Both the position numbers and the translations under genes were made by a program. 64,000 nt of DNA from JBBQFI01 sp038237805. Its GTDB lineage: Bacteria > Verrucomicrobiota > Verrucomicrobiia > Chthoniobacterales > UBA10450. The first letter of the stretch is position 1. Each line of letters begins with the position of its first letter. Positions 1 to 9,496 of this stretch are shown in pieces. The DNA lies in assembly GCA_038237805.1 (NCBI GenBank), contig JBBRYI010000005.1, forward strand, positions 62,001 through 126,000. Direction: 5' to 3'. The notes below the pieces were generated by a model, which saw only the letters and a program-made list of their open reading frames with translations, searched no databases and was not told where the DNA came from.

Positions 1-1122
1 CAAGATATCGACGGCGCGATCCTCGGTGTTGCCACCCAAACGAATGACCGCGGGAATATCGAGATCGAGTTCCCAAAACGCCTTGGCCAGCCCGTAGGCG
101 GACCAATATTGTTCCTGGCTCGCAACGCCGGAGCCCGAACCAAAATATCCGACGAGGTCGGGCTGGGCTAAAATAATCCGGCTCGCGCGATATACCTTCG
201 ACGCAGATGGATTTCCGCTCGTGTCGGTAAAATTGGCGATAGTGAATCCCGCGTTTACGATTGCATCCATCGACATCATCGATCCGCCGCCGCCCGCTCC
301 GTGGAACCCAGCCAGCCCTTTGGAATCTTTCGGTGCAGCGGTTGCCAATTGGGCGAAATAAAATGTGCCGCGATGGTCGCTTTGCTCTACGGCATAAGCG
401 ACGCGCTCGAGAGCCGTTGGCGGATGATCGAACTCGCGCGCAATTTCGATTTTCAGTTCGGGATGTCGGGCGACAGCGTAATCATCAATCGTTAGGCGGC
501 AATCCGCCGCCACGAACTCCCCATCTTTCGTCAGCACAAGTGGATTGATTTCGAGTGATCGAGCTTCCACGCTCCGCGCGGCGGCAAATAATTTTTTAAT
601 GGATTCGGCGAGTTGCGTCGCGTGCGTCGATGAAAGTCCGGATGAAGCGACGGCTTCTTTTACCGCCGAATCCAGTGGTCCGCCCTTCACATCGCAAGCG
701 ATGCGCTGGGTGGAAGCGGCGCGTTCTTCGATTCCACTGCCGCCGCCAGCGGCGAAAATGATCATTGGAGCCCGTGCGGCGTCATCAATGGTAAAGGAAA
801 GAAAAAACTCGCGCTCAATTGCAATCTTCTGTTCCACGAGTACAGCTTCGACCGGAAACTGTCCAACTTTCATCGCCAGCATGCGCGCGGCGTGATCACG
901 AACTTCATCTGGTTTTTGAGCGAACGCCACGCCGCCAATGCCGGCACGTCCTGTGGTCCAAGCTTGAATCTTGATAACGACTTCACTCCCTTTTTTTCCG
1001 TCGATAAGTTCCTTCGCGGCCGCGACGGCTTCGTCAGCTGTCGAAGCAGCGCGGCCCCGCGGGATTTTGAATCCGTTAGCGGCAAGAATGGCTTTGCCTT
1101 GATATTCGTGAAGTCGCGCCAT
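1..1122 (-). CDS. sucC: Succinyl-CoA ligase beta subunit-like protein, C-terminus off window
   Basis: The reverse strand is open from an ATG at 1122 to the window edge: 374 codons with no stop. It begins MARLHEYQGKAILAANGF, the ATP-grasp opening of succinyl/malyl-CoA ligase beta chains (classical form HEYQAKELF). Further on are the family-like segments SLEINPLV (metal/ATP site) and GFHGAGGGGSMMSMDAI, and near the cut end RLGGNTEDRA, close to the G-GT/N-E turn of SucC. The protein would make succinyl-CoA with an alpha subunit that should lie to the left, outside the window. The gene diverges from the TPR gene at 1223. One TCGTTAGGC-family site falls in it (490-497). The subfamily (SucC versus a malate- or other acid-CoA ligase beta chain) is not settled; the ATP-grasp acid-CoA ligase call is strong. 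Confidence 0.82.
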   Translation of the reverse strand, partial: MARLHEYQGKAILAANGFKIPRGRAASTADEAVAAAKELIDGKKGSEVVIKIQAWTTGRAGIGGVAFAQKPDEVRDHAARMLAMKVGQFPVEAVLVEQKIAIEREFFLSFTIDDAARAPMIIFAAGGGSGIEERAASTQRIACDVKGGPLDSAVKEAVASSGLSSTHATQLAESIKKLFAAARSVEARSLEINPLVLTKDGEFVAADCRLTIDDYAVARHPELKIEIAREFDHPPTALERVAYAVEQSDHRGTFYFAQLATAAPKDSKGLAGFHGAGGGGSMMSMDAIVNAGFTIANFTDTSGNPSASKVYRASRIILAQPDLVGYFGSGSGVASQEQYWSAYGLAKAFWELDLDIPAVIRLGGNTEDRAVDIL

Positions 1123-1222
1123 CGCTGGGTGCTAATTCCACGATCCGAACCAAATTTCAAAGCTCTTTACGAATGAGAAGCTTGAAAAGATATAGCACTG
1201 TTGAAAAGCTACATCCCTTCAC

Positions 1223-2956
1223 ATGAATATCCGAACATTCTTTCGCGGTGCAGTTTTCGTCGCCCTTCTCATCGGCAGTCTCAGAGCATTCAGCGCCGAA
1301 ACCTCAGGTGTCCGTGAACCAGGCGATTTGCGCACGGCCGGAACAGTGAATTTTCCGGTGTCGTGCGCACCGGCCGCGCGCCCGGAATTCACGCGCGGCG
1401 TCGCGTTACTGCACTCGTTCTTTTATGAGGAGGCGCGCCGAATTTTCACTGATGTCGCCGCAAAGGACCCAAACTGTGCCATGGCGCAATGGGGAATCGC
1501 CATGACGTGGTGGCATCCGATCTGGACGCCTCCGACGGCAGCTGAAATGAGCGCCGGCAAGGCGGCGGCGGATAAGGCCATGGCAATGAAGTCTGGCACA
1601 GAGCGCGAGCGGGGATTTATCACAGCGCTGAACGCCTACTACGACACGCCGGACAGTCCCACCACGGGCGAGGTCGGGCAGTCTTGTCATGGACCAGTGG
1701 GACCGCGCGATCGCGTGGTCGCATATGAAAAAGCGATGCGTAAACTTTCCGACCGATATCCGGACGATGTTGAAGCGCAAACCTTTTACGCCCTGGCGGT
1801 GCTGGCGGTGGGCTACGCAACCCCGACCGACACGACGTTGTCCAATCAACTTCAAGCCGCTGGTATTTTGGAAAAACTGTGGAAGAAAAATCCTCAGCAT
1901 CCCGGCGTCGCCCACTATCTAATACACAGCTACGATTATCCGGCATTCGCCGAGCGCGGATTGGCAGCGGCCCGGAGCTACAGTTCCATCGCACCGTGGG
2001 TTCCCCACGCCCTGCACATGCCATCGCACATCTTCACGCGCCTGGGCATGTGGGAAGAGTCCGTCGCCGCGAACCGTTCGTCCGCTGACGCGTCGCGCGC
2101 TTACGCCGCCATACGACACCGCGATGCTACCGAAGCAGAGGAACTGCACGCGCTCGATTACATGGCTTACTCCTATTTACAGGAAGGACAGGACGCCAAG
2201 GCGAAGGAGATCGTCGACTTCGCCGCGACCGTACGCAAAACCAATCCCGAGCTGGAATTCAGCGGGGCTTATGCTCTGGCCGCCATCCCGTCGCGTTATG
2301 CGCTCGAGCGCAATGCCTGGTCCGATGCAGCGGCGCTGCGCGTTCCGGCATTGCCGCATTGGTCTTCTTTTCCATTCATGGAAGCGCTGATCGAGTATGC
2401 CCACGCTCTCGGACGAGCGCACACGGGCGATCTTGACGGTGCACGCAAGGCGATGGATCGGATGCTGCAATTGCGAGATGCGACGTCGGATCCAAAGTTT
2501 GATTATTTCAAGAGACAGCTCGACCTGCAAATGCAGGCAGCGTCAGCGTGGATTGCGTACGGCGAAGGCAAGAAGGATGATGCCATTGATTTGTTACGAC
2601 GCGCGGCGGATGCGGAGGACATTCTCGGCAAGCATCCTGTTTCGCCCGGTGCGCTCGTCCCGGCCCGCGAACAACTGGGTGATCTGCTGCTGAAACTGAA
2701 TCGGCCGAAAGAAGCGCAGCGCGAATTTGAGGCGGCGCTGAAAATTTATCCGGGACGATTCCGCGGTCTGTATGGCGCCGCGCAGGCAGCGGAACAGAAT
2801 GGAGAAAAGGAAAAGGCACACCACTATTACGCCAAGCTGACTGAACAAACGGCGAAGGCCAATGGCTCACGCAGTGAGCTCGCACAATTGAGCGAATATC
2901 GTGCGGCCCGGGGTGCGACGACGCAACCACGCAGCGCTACGGAACCTCAGAAATAA
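1223..2956 (+). CDS. Secreted TPR-repeat protein
   Basis: 577 residues. The N-terminus (MNIRTFFRGAVFVALLIG then LRAFSAE) is a signal peptide with a likely cleavage after the AFSA segment, so the mature protein is periplasmic or exported. The rest is helical repeat: EARRIFTDVAAKDPNCAMAQWGIA near residue 70 and KLNRPKEAQREFEAALKIYP near residue 495 are clear TPR units, with a Trp/His-rich stretch (WWHPIWTPP) between early repeats. A conserved HYLIHSYDYPAFAERGL and HALHMPSHIF segment around residues 230-270 is typical of a widespread but uncharacterised TPR family. No enzymatic motif is visible. It stands 42 bases upstream of the acyl-CoA dehydrogenase on the same strand, so co-transcription is possible but no functional link is evident. 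Confidence 0.8.
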   Translation: MNIRTFFRGAVFVALLIGSLRAFSAETSGVREPGDLRTAGTVNFPVSCAPAARPEFTRGVALLHSFFYEEARRIFTDVAAKDPNCAMAQWGIAMTWWHPIWTPPTAAEMSAGKAAADKAMAMKSGTERERGFITALNAYYDTPDSPTTGEVGQSCHGPVGPRDRVVAYEKAMRKLSDRYPDDVEAQTFYALAVLAVGYATPTDTTLSNQLQAAGILEKLWKKNPQHPGVAHYLIHSYDYPAFAERGLAAARSYSSIAPWVPHALHMPSHIFTRLGMWEESVAANRSSADASRAYAAIRHRDATEAEELHALDYMAYSYLQEGQDAKAKEIVDFAATVRKTNPELEFSGAYALAAIPSRYALERNAWSDAAALRVPALPHWSSFPFMEALIEYAHALGRAHTGDLDGARKAMDRMLQLRDATSDPKFDYFKRQLDLQMQAASAWIAYGEGKKDDAIDLLRRAADAEDILGKHPVSPGALVPAREQLGDLLLKLNRPKEAQREFEAALKIYPGRFRGLYGAAQAAEQNGEKEKAHHYYAKLTEQTAKANGSRSELAQLSEYRAARGATTQPRSATEPQK

Positions 2957-2998
2957 GTTTGAATACGGAAGGCTGGGCGTGAAAAGCTGAGGCACTGC

Positions 2999-4162
2999 AT
3001 GACCTCACTGGATTATTACGCTATCGAAGACCTTCTCACCGACGACGAGCGCGCGGCTCGCGATCGTGCGCGGCGTTTTGTGCAGGAGGAAGTGATGCCC
3101 GAGGTCGTGCCTTGTCACCGGGCCGGCAAATTTCCGGAACATCTGACCGCACGCATGGGCGCATTGGGATTTTTTGCGCCGCATCTGAAAGAATACGGCG
3201 GCGCCGGACTTACCTACACAGCATACGGACTGATCATGCAGGAGTTGGAGCGCGCCGATTCCGGTTTGCGTTCGCAAGCATCAGTCCAAGGCGCGCTCGC
3301 GATTTATGCGATTTATTCATTCGGGACACCGGAACAACAAGCGCGCTGGTTGCCGGGGTTGATGTCGGGGGAACGTGTCGGTTGTTTCGGACTAACGGAA
3401 CACGGACATGGTTCAGATCCCGGTGGAATGGAAACGCACGCCAAGCGCGACGGCGATCATTATGTCTTGAATGGCAGCAAATGCTGGATCGGTAACGCGT
3501 CGATCGCAGACGTGAAAGTTATCTGGGCGAAAGACGACGATGGGCGAGTTGGGGGATTCATTGTGGAGAAAGACGCGCCCGGATTTCGTGCACAGGATAT
3601 TGAAGGAAAGTTTAGCCTGCGCATGTCGCGGACGTCGGAGTGCTGGTTCGAAAACTGTCGCATCCCGGCGGAGAATCGTTTGCCCAAAGCGGCGGGAATG
3701 CGCGCACCGCTGTCGTGTCTGTCGCAGGCGCGCGTGGGCGTGGCGTGGGGCGTGATTGGCGCGGCCATCGATTGTTACGAAACCGCACTCGCCTACGCGA
3801 AATCGCGCGAACAGTTCGGTCGTCCGATCGCCGGTTTCCAATTAGTGCAGCAAAAGCTCGTCGGGATGGTGCAGGAGATTACGAAGGCCCAATTACTAGC
3901 CTTGCGTCTAACGCGCATGATGGAGTCGGGAAAAGTTCGCCCGCCGCAAATTTCGTTGGCCAAGCGGAACAATGTCTGGATGGCGATGGAGTGCGCGCGT
4001 AAGGCGCGTGACATCATGGGCGCGGTCGGCATTACCGATCGCTATTCTGTGATTCGGCATTTGATGAACCTGGAGTCCGTTTACACTTACGAAGGGACGC
4101 ACGACATTCACACGCTGGTCGTTGGCCAGGACGTCACGGGGATTAACGCTTTCGAGAGCTGA
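2999..4162 (+). CDS. gcdH: Glutaryl-CoA dehydrogenase-type acyl-CoA dehydrogenase
   Basis: 387 residues with the full acyl-CoA dehydrogenase fold: N-terminal helices (YAIEDLLTDDERAARDRAR), FAD/substrate motif GCFGLTEHGHGSDPGGMET near residue 130, and a C-terminal block YEGTHDIHTLVVGQDVTG in which Glu365 is the expected catalytic base. The EGTHDIH...GQ-TGI-AF ending is characteristic of glutaryl-CoA dehydrogenase rather than short- or medium-chain enzymes. Expected reaction: oxidative decarboxylation of glutaryl-CoA to crotonyl-CoA, passing electrons to ETF, in lysine/tryptophan or aromatic-acid breakdown. The ATG at 2999 lies directly before MTSLDYYAIEDLL, which matches the family start. A thiolase follows downstream. 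Confidence 0.88.
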   Translation: MTSLDYYAIEDLLTDDERAARDRARRFVQEEVMPEVVPCHRAGKFPEHLTARMGALGFFAPHLKEYGGAGLTYTAYGLIMQELERADSGLRSQASVQGALAIYAIYSFGTPEQQARWLPGLMSGERVGCFGLTEHGHGSDPGGMETHAKRDGDHYVLNGSKCWIGNASIADVKVIWAKDDDGRVGGFIVEKDAPGFRAQDIEGKFSLRMSRTSECWFENCRIPAENRLPKAAGMRAPLSCLSQARVGVAWGVIGAAIDCYETALAYAKSREQFGRPIAGFQLVQQKLVGMVQEITKAQLLALRLTRMMESGKVRPPQISLAKRNNVWMAMECARKARDIMGAVGITDRYSVIRHLMNLESVYTYEGTHDIHTLVVGQDVTGINAFES

Positions 4163-4167
4163 GTAAG

Positions 4168-4226
4168 GTGGGAGGGGCCTTAGCGCCCCGACCTTGACTC
4201 AGTCGCCGCACTGAGGCCGCTCCCAC
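4168..4226. repeat. Palindromic intergenic repeat, probable terminator
   Basis: Begins GTGGGAGGGGCC and ends CTCCCAC, so the outer arms pair (GTGGGAG/CTCCCAC). An inner GGGGCC-TTAGC-GCCCC hairpin sits at the left end. It starts six bases after the gcdH stop. The first 24 bases recur with one mismatch at 27101-27124, inside the sulfotransferase-like gene, so this is a mobile or amplified element rather than a simple terminator. Confidence 0.7.
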
Positions 4227-4285
4227 ATTCAATCACAGATCGCGCGGTTGTTGATCGATGAGGATTAAGTAGATTCAGAATTGTT

Positions 4286-5524
4286 ATGAACGAACCAGTC
4301 TATATCCTCGGCGGCGGCCGGACCGATTTTAAGCGCAACCTGAAGAAGGAAGGCAAAACCATCCGGCATTTGATTATCGAGTCGGGTAAAAAAGCGATCG
4401 AGGACGCGAAGATCGATCCCGCGGAAATTCAGGCTGCGGCGGTAGGAAATTTCAACGCGGGCCAATTCACCAAGCAATTGCATCTCGGCGCCTTCATTCC
4501 CGAGATAGATGAAAAGTTGCACGGCATTCCGACGATGCACACCGAAGCGGCGTGCGCATCCGGTTCACTATCGGTGCTGCTTGGCGCGCAATGGATCATG
4601 GGCGGATTTCATGATGCGGTGCTCGTGGTCGGCGCGGAACAACAGAAGACAATGTCGTCACTTGACGGTTCCGATGTTCTGGGCGCGGCGGCCGATTACC
4701 ACATCGAGAAACCGGAATACGGCGACTTCATGTTTCCGAAATTGTTTGGGCGCATTGCACAAATCTACATCGAAAAATATGGTGCAACGCCTAACGACCT
4801 CGCTGCGATTGCATACAAGAATTATGCGCATGCGCGCTTGAATCCCCTGGCGCAAATGCGCGATGCGAATCTGACTTACGATCACGCCTCACAGGTTTCG
4901 GAAAAAAATCCAAGCGTCGCGCCGCCCTTGCGCGTTTCAGATTGCTCCCAGATTACCGATGGTAGCGCTGCATTGATTTTGGTCTCAGGAAAATATCTCG
5001 ACCGCATTGGTCGCGATAAATCGAAACTGCCGCGCCTGCTCGGCTTCGGCAGCACGACCGATTATCTCGCGCTTGAGAAAAAGGATGCGCCGACATTTTC
5101 GACTGCGCGCAAAGCAGCGGAGAAAGCTTTCAAGATGGCGAACCTCAAGCCGCGCGACATGCAAGGCGTCGAAGTGCACGATTGCTTCTCGATTACCGAA
5201 ATCGTTGCCTACGAAATTCTCGGGCTCGCCGAGCCGGGTAAAGGCGCGGAGCTGGCCAAGAGCGGTGCGACTGCGTTACCGCAAGTGCGCGGCGAACATG
5301 TCAGCGGCAAAATCGGCTGGGAAATTCCCGTCAACACCGGCGGCGGCTTGATCGGCGATGGCCATCCTGTGGGAGCGACGGGGGTGCGGCAGGTTCTTGA
5401 TGCTTATCAACAGCTGACGAATCAAGCAAATGCGCGACAGATCGAAGGCGTGAAGAAATTCCTCACCTTCAACATGGGCGGCAGCCTAACGACTTCTGTC
5501 GCGATGATCTGGGGCCGCGAATAA
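4286..5524 (+). CDS. SCP-x type thiolase / acetyl-CoA acetyltransferase family
   Basis: 412 residues, thiolase fold. The nucleophilic Cys90 lies in TEAACASGSLSVLLGAQ; the C-terminal active-site blocks are VHDCFSITEIVAYE and GGGLIGDGHPVGATGVRQ, the latter supplying the GHP-GATG histidine. The NHDCF-type block and the absence of the usual second catalytic Cys near the C-terminus (FNMGGSLTTSVAMIWG) place it with SCP-x/lipid-transfer type thiolases rather than FadA. It probably cleaves or condenses a branched or short 3-oxoacyl-CoA. It follows glutaryl-CoA dehydrogenase by 123 bases on the same strand, with a palindromic repeat between them. The precise substrate cannot be read from the sequence. 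Confidence 0.85.
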   Translation: MNEPVYILGGGRTDFKRNLKKEGKTIRHLIIESGKKAIEDAKIDPAEIQAAAVGNFNAGQFTKQLHLGAFIPEIDEKLHGIPTMHTEAACASGSLSVLLGAQWIMGGFHDAVLVVGAEQQKTMSSLDGSDVLGAAADYHIEKPEYGDFMFPKLFGRIAQIYIEKYGATPNDLAAIAYKNYAHARLNPLAQMRDANLTYDHASQVSEKNPSVAPPLRVSDCSQITDGSAALILVSGKYLDRIGRDKSKLPRLLGFGSTTDYLALEKKDAPTFSTARKAAEKAFKMANLKPRDMQGVEVHDCFSITEIVAYEILGLAEPGKGAELAKSGATALPQVRGEHVSGKIGWEIPVNTGGGLIGDGHPVGATGVRQVLDAYQQLTNQANARQIEGVKKFLTFNMGGSLTTSVAMIWGRE

Positions 5525-5539
5525 AATTCTTCGCCGCGA

Positions 5540-5959
5540 TTACGCCGGAGCACGCACGCCGAATAACGGCGGCCGTTGCGATTTTTGCACGGTGCCGCCG
5601 GAAGCTGTTGCGATTTTCGCGCGCAACTCCGTGATGCGATTCTTTATCGTGGTGCAACGCTCGCGCTCAAGAGTCGCTTCGCTATCGGATAAATATTGCG
5701 CTTCGTATGGCGGCTTCGCCGGTTTCAAAAAAATCTCCACCACATCGTTCGCAATGCAGGCCCGATGCAACGTTGAACTGGAGGGAATCTCCTCCGCTTC
5801 GGCGAGCAAACGATCGCGGATCGCGATGTAAGCATGGATCTCGGCGTGGGCATGCTTTGCCTGATGGCGCTCGGGCGCCTTGACCGAAGCCGGCATCTGC
5901 TTGGCCGGGTCGGCTTTCGCTGCTGCTGATCTGCGCCATCCGAAATGCATGAATGACAT
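5540..5959 (-). CDS. Small hypothetical protein, charged and helical
   Basis: 139 residues, not recognised. It has no signal peptide or membrane segment. The middle and C-terminal part (HAYIAIRDRLLAEAEEIP and CTTIKNRITELRAKIA) is predicted helical and charged, and the sequence ends RPPLFGVRAPA. It is convergent with the thiolase (15 bases between stops) and lies downstream of the LLM oxidoreductase on the same strand. An upstream start in another frame is possible, so the N-terminus is uncertain. Coding potential is judged from composition and the lack of any competing gene. Confidence 0.5.
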   Translation of the reverse strand: MSFMHFGWRRSAAAKADPAKQMPASVKAPERHQAKHAHAEIHAYIAIRDRLLAEAEEIPSSSTLHRACIANDVVEIFLKPAKPPYEAQYLSDSEATLERERCTTIKNRITELRAKIATASGGTVQKSQRPPLFGVRAPA

Positions 5960-6004
5960 TAAGCATCACCCGTGCCGCGCGACGACCGAGGATGGGCCCG
6001 GAAT

Positions 6005-7000
6005 TTAGGCCGCTTCGATACTTCGGAAAATGTCCGCCCCAATCTCAAACGAGCGCAGGCGGGCGCGGTGATCGAAGATCTGCGCGGTGACGATGAGTTC
6101 GTCGGCGCCAGTCTCCGTCAATATCTCCATGAACCTTCGTCGCACCGCATCGGACGAACCTACCGCCGCATATTTTGTTCGGTGCTCAATGGCTGCGCGT
6201 TCTTGCGGACTCCAGATGTCGTCGATGTGTTCGTTAGGCGGCTGAAGTTTTGCAGGTTGGCCGCGAATGAGATTCAAAGTTTGTAATTGTGCGGAACTGA
6301 AAAGCCCGCGCGCCTGGTTATCGGTGTCGGCAGCATAAATGCCGGCCCCAACGATCGCGTACGGTTTTTGTAAATCAGGAGATGGTTTGAATTCGCTGCG
6401 ATAAATTTCGAGAGCAGTGTGAAGATAATCCGGCGCAAAATGCGAGGCGAAGCCGAAGGGCAGGCCAAGTTCCGCGGCCAGACGTGCGCTAAAGTCGCTC
6501 GAACCCAGGAGAAAGATCGGAACATGTGATCCGGCGCCGGGAACGGCGGTCACGCGCTGGCCGGGTTTCGATGCGCGAAAATAGGACATCAGTTCGAGCA
6601 AATCTTCCGGGAAATTGTCGGCACTTTCGAAATAACGACGTAACGCGCGCGCCGTTGCCTGGTCGCTTCCCGGCGCGCGACCGAGTGCAAGATCGATGCG
6701 GCCGGGATAAAGCGATTCAAGCGTCCCAAACTGTTCCGCCACGACAAGCGGCGCGTGATTCGGCAACATGATTCCGCCTGCGCCGACACGAATTGTTTTC
6801 GTCCCTCCCGCAACGTATCCGATCACGACCGCCGTCGCTGCACTCGCGACGCTCGGCAAATTATGATGCTCCGCGAGCCAGTAGCGATGATAGCCCCACG
6901 TCTCCGCGTGCTGCGCCAGATCGAGCGTGTTGCGGAATGCAACGGACGCGTCGCTTCCCTCGAGTATCGGGGAGAGATCGAGCAGCGAATATCGAATCAT
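6005..7000 (-). CDS. LLM class flavin-dependent oxidoreductase (MsnO8-like)
   Basis: 331 residues, luciferase-like TIM barrel. The start MIRYSLLDLSPILEGSDA is typical of the MsnO8/YhbW branch, followed by YWLAEHHNLPSVASAA (residues about 40-55), which carries the conserved His pair of the flavin site. GRIDLALGRAPGSDQATARA (about 100-120) is the family signature. The protein should use reduced FMN to oxidise an unknown small substrate. The reading frame is complete from ATG at 7000 to a stop at 6005. It lies 60 bases downstream of the cyclase gene on the same strand and may be the last gene of a fabG-cyclase-LLM run. A TCGTTAGGC site falls at 6232-6239, encoding the PNE tripeptide. Confidence 0.85.
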   Translation of the reverse strand: MIRYSLLDLSPILEGSDASVAFRNTLDLAQHAETWGYHRYWLAEHHNLPSVASAATAVVIGYVAGGTKTIRVGAGGIMLPNHAPLVVAEQFGTLESLYPGRIDLALGRAPGSDQATARALRRYFESADNFPEDLLELMSYFRASKPGQRVTAVPGAGSHVPIFLLGSSDFSARLAAELGLPFGFASHFAPDYLHTALEIYRSEFKPSPDLQKPYAIVGAGIYAADTDNQARGLFSSAQLQTLNLIRGQPAKLQPPNEHIDDIWSPQERAAIEHRTKYAAVGSSDAVRRRFMEILTETGADELIVTAQIFDHRARLRSFEIGADIFRSIEAA

Positions 7001-7060
7001 TCTTACGCTATGATATCGCGTTTCGAGTGGCGTCGCGTTGTGAAAACCGGACCGTTACGC

Positions 7061-8669
7061 TTACCGCACTGCGCCGCTTTTACCAAGAAGCTGACGAAGA
7101 TCCTCGGCGTTAAGAGCGGTGACTGGAAGTGTTGTCGATCGACCGCGAAGAAGGAGATCGTGAAAACGTGTGTCCGTCGTCAGACCCGCCGCTTGCAGCG
7201 TGTAGCGCGAGACAACTAGCGGCGCATTCATTTCCTTGGTCGCGCTTTCCAATCGCGCCGCCGTATTTACAACGTCGCCAAGCGCGGAAAGGATCGGCGT
7301 TTTCGGCGGACCCATGCGGCCGACGATCGCATCGCCGGTGTGAATACCGACGCCCATTGTGAGCGGCTCGGCGAGTTCTGCCGCGAGCTGCTGGTTTAGA
7401 TGGTCGAGCTTTTCCAGCATTTGCAGCCCACAAATCAAAGCTGCGCGCGCGCCGTAATCAATCGACGCTTCGAGACCGAACAACGCCATCAAACCATCAC
7501 CGGTAAAATTCGAGTAATGTCCTCCTGCGCGATCAACGGCTTCTGCCATTTCTGCGAAATAATGGTTTAGGAGAAAGACGACGTCGTATGGCATCCGAGC
7601 TTCCGCCAAACGCGTTGAGCCGCGCAGATCGATGAAGAGAATCGTGACGTGGCGTTCTTCGCCGAATTCCTTGCCGTGCGGTGCGCGCACTTGAGTTGAT
7701 ATGGCCAGTCCCGGGTGAAGAAGCGGAGTTACGGAAATGTCGGCTGTCGGCTGCAGCTGGCAGGCCAGCCGTAAACCAACTGGCGCGCCGATGCGGGTGA
7801 GTGCGCCGGCTTCCAATTCGTTAAGCGGCGGAAGTTCGTCCGCTGTCTCCTCGACACGGATGCGGCAAGTTGTGCAACGTGCCCGCCCGCCGCACACGGA
7901 TACGTGTGGAAGATGCGCCATGCGGCTGACTTCCAGGACTGACATTCCAAGAGGCGCCTCTACGGAAAAATCGCCCGGGTAAGTAACCTCGAAACGGTTG
8001 TGTCGTTGCTGCCAAAGCCGAAACCTCGCCGCCAAAATTACTAGCGCGACGAGACCGAGCCATGAGGGACCCACCCATTCTTTGAGGAATGCGCGCGTGG
8101 CCGCGCGGTGCGGATCGGAAGGCACGCCGAGCGCTTTCATTTTTTTGAACCACACCGTGTCCACCCGGGCGCGCGCGCCGATACCAACCGTGAATGCGCA
8201 GCCAGAAATGCAGACCCATGACAAAGTGCCCCCAGACCAGAAGAACCAGGAGAATTTGGCGAAAGCGCGTCCAGGGATCGACCCAAAGGTTGGCGATTTC
8301 GTAAGGGTAATTGATGTCAATGCCGGTGAGGATGCGTGTGCCGCGCGTATTGACGATGTGAACTAAGAGCAGGTACGGAATCGCGAGACCGAGAACAATC
8401 TGGGTCCATTCCCAAACCGGCATCGTGTAATGCCTTCGCCGCGCTAATGCGGCCAGCGCGCAGATCGCATGCACGCTCAAGCTTCCATACAACAACACTT
8501 GTCCCACCGGCGAATGCCAGAGCGCCATCACATAAGGCCGCGCTGTCTCCTGGGCGTTGATCGAGATAAGACCAAGCGCGTGATTCGAGAGATGCATCGT
8601 GACGTAAAGTCCGATGACGATTCCGGTGATGGAACGCAGTCGCGCGAGAGTTTGTCGAGCTGCCCACAT
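7061..8669 (-). pseudogene. Haem-type membrane domain + 2Fe-2S ferredoxin + class III cyclase, frameshifted
   Basis: Two overlapping reading frames on this strand make one gene. The upstream frame (ATG at 8669) encodes about 165 residues of membrane domain with several helices and many histidines (TMHLSNHALG, SVHAICALA, LLVHIVNTRG, HFVMGLHFWL), like the cytochrome b part of succinate dehydrogenase. The downstream frame supplies a 2Fe-2S ferredoxin domain (SVCGGRARCTTCRIRV with a fourth Cys in LACQLQP) and a class III adenylate/guanylate cyclase domain (FIDLRGST and FTGDGLMALFG with the metal aspartates, GDVVNTAARLES with the Asn/Arg pair). Proteins with this order are known as single polypeptides of roughly this size. 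The frame change lies between about 8140 and 8180: there is an A7 run on the coding strand (8140-8146) and a GC run at 8167-8179. A sequencing error, a real mutation or a +1 shift are all possible. fabG ends nine bases upstream. Confidence 0.8.
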
Positions 8670-8677
8670 CTGAATAA

Positions 8678-9433
8678 TCAGCCCATGTAATAGCCGCCGT
8701 TCACATTCAGGACGTGGCCGGTGATGTAAGAAGCCATTGGCGAAGCGAGAAAAAGCGCAGCGTTTACAATTTCGTTTACGTTCCCTAGGCGTCCGAGCGG
8801 GATCTGCTTTTTGAAATTCTCCGTCACTTCTTCGGGCATGCCTTTGCTCATGCCGACATCGATGAAGCCGGGAGCGATCGCGTTCACCGTAATGTTTTGT
8901 CGCGCAAACTCGCGGGCGGAAACTTTCGTTAGGGCGATGATCGCCGCTTTGCTCGAAGAATAATTCGCCTGGCCGAATATTCCCATTTGTCCGCTCACGG
9001 ACGACATATTAACGATACGGCCGCCGTTGCGTAAAACTGCCGCGGCTTTCTGCGTGACGTTGAATGTTCCGGCGAGATTGACACGCACGACACTCTCGAA
9101 TTCTTCGAGCGTGAGCTTTTTGATAGTGCGATCACGAATGATTCCGGAATTGTTCACGAGAATGTCGAGTCCACCGAACCGCTCGGAGATTTGTTTCATC
9201 ATTGACTCGACTTGCTGCGGATTGGTGACGTCGCAGTCGATCGCGAGCGGATCTTTCAGTTCTTTCGCCACTGATTCGGCGTCTTTTTTATTCTGTTCGG
9301 TAGAGTCGGAAATGTAATTAACGACACAATTTGCGCCGCGGCCGCCGAAGGCCTTGATCATCTCCGCGCCGATACCGCGCGAACTGCCCGTGACGAGCAC
9401 AACCTTGCCGGAAAAATCGAGAGGATCATTCAT
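8678..9433 (-). CDS. fabG: 3-oxoacyl-ACP reductase, SDR family
   Basis: 251 residues, a classical short-chain dehydrogenase. The NAD(P) site TGSSRGIG is at residues 15-22, NNSG follows in the fourth strand (DILVNNSGIIRD), the Ser/Tyr/Lys catalytic set is in VNMSSVSG and ANYSSSKAAI, and the C-terminus VLNVNGGYYMG matches FabG-type enzymes. Length and motifs fit the reduction of 3-oxoacyl-ACP or an acyl-CoA analogue. The start ATG at 9433 diverges from the B12/GTPase gene at 9497, leaving a 63-base shared upstream region. The cyclase gene follows closely on the same strand. Because the neighbourhood is CoA-ester catabolism, a role in acyl-CoA reduction rather than fatty-acid synthesis is also possible. 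Confidence 0.85.
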   Translation of the reverse strand: MNDPLDFSGKVVLVTGSSRGIGAEMIKAFGGRGANCVVNYISDSTEQNKKDAESVAKELKDPLAIDCDVTNPQQVESMMKQISERFGGLDILVNNSGIIRDRTIKKLTLEEFESVVRVNLAGTFNVTQKAAAVLRNGGRIVNMSSVSGQMGIFGQANYSSSKAAIIALTKVSAREFARQNITVNAIAPGFIDVGMSKGMPEEVTENFKKQIPLGRLGNVNEIVNAALFLASPMASYITGHVLNVNGGYYMG

Positions 9434-9496
9434 CGAGCGATTTTAGGCTGGAATCGGATTGCCCGCCAAACGATTAACGTTAGGTTTCTCGCTCGC

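Noticed and set aside
7821..8320. Treating the two cyclase frames as separate overlapping genes
   Set aside because: The membrane frame has protein-like sequence only before about 8180 and the cyclase frame only after about 8140; the domain order fits one protein with a frameshift.
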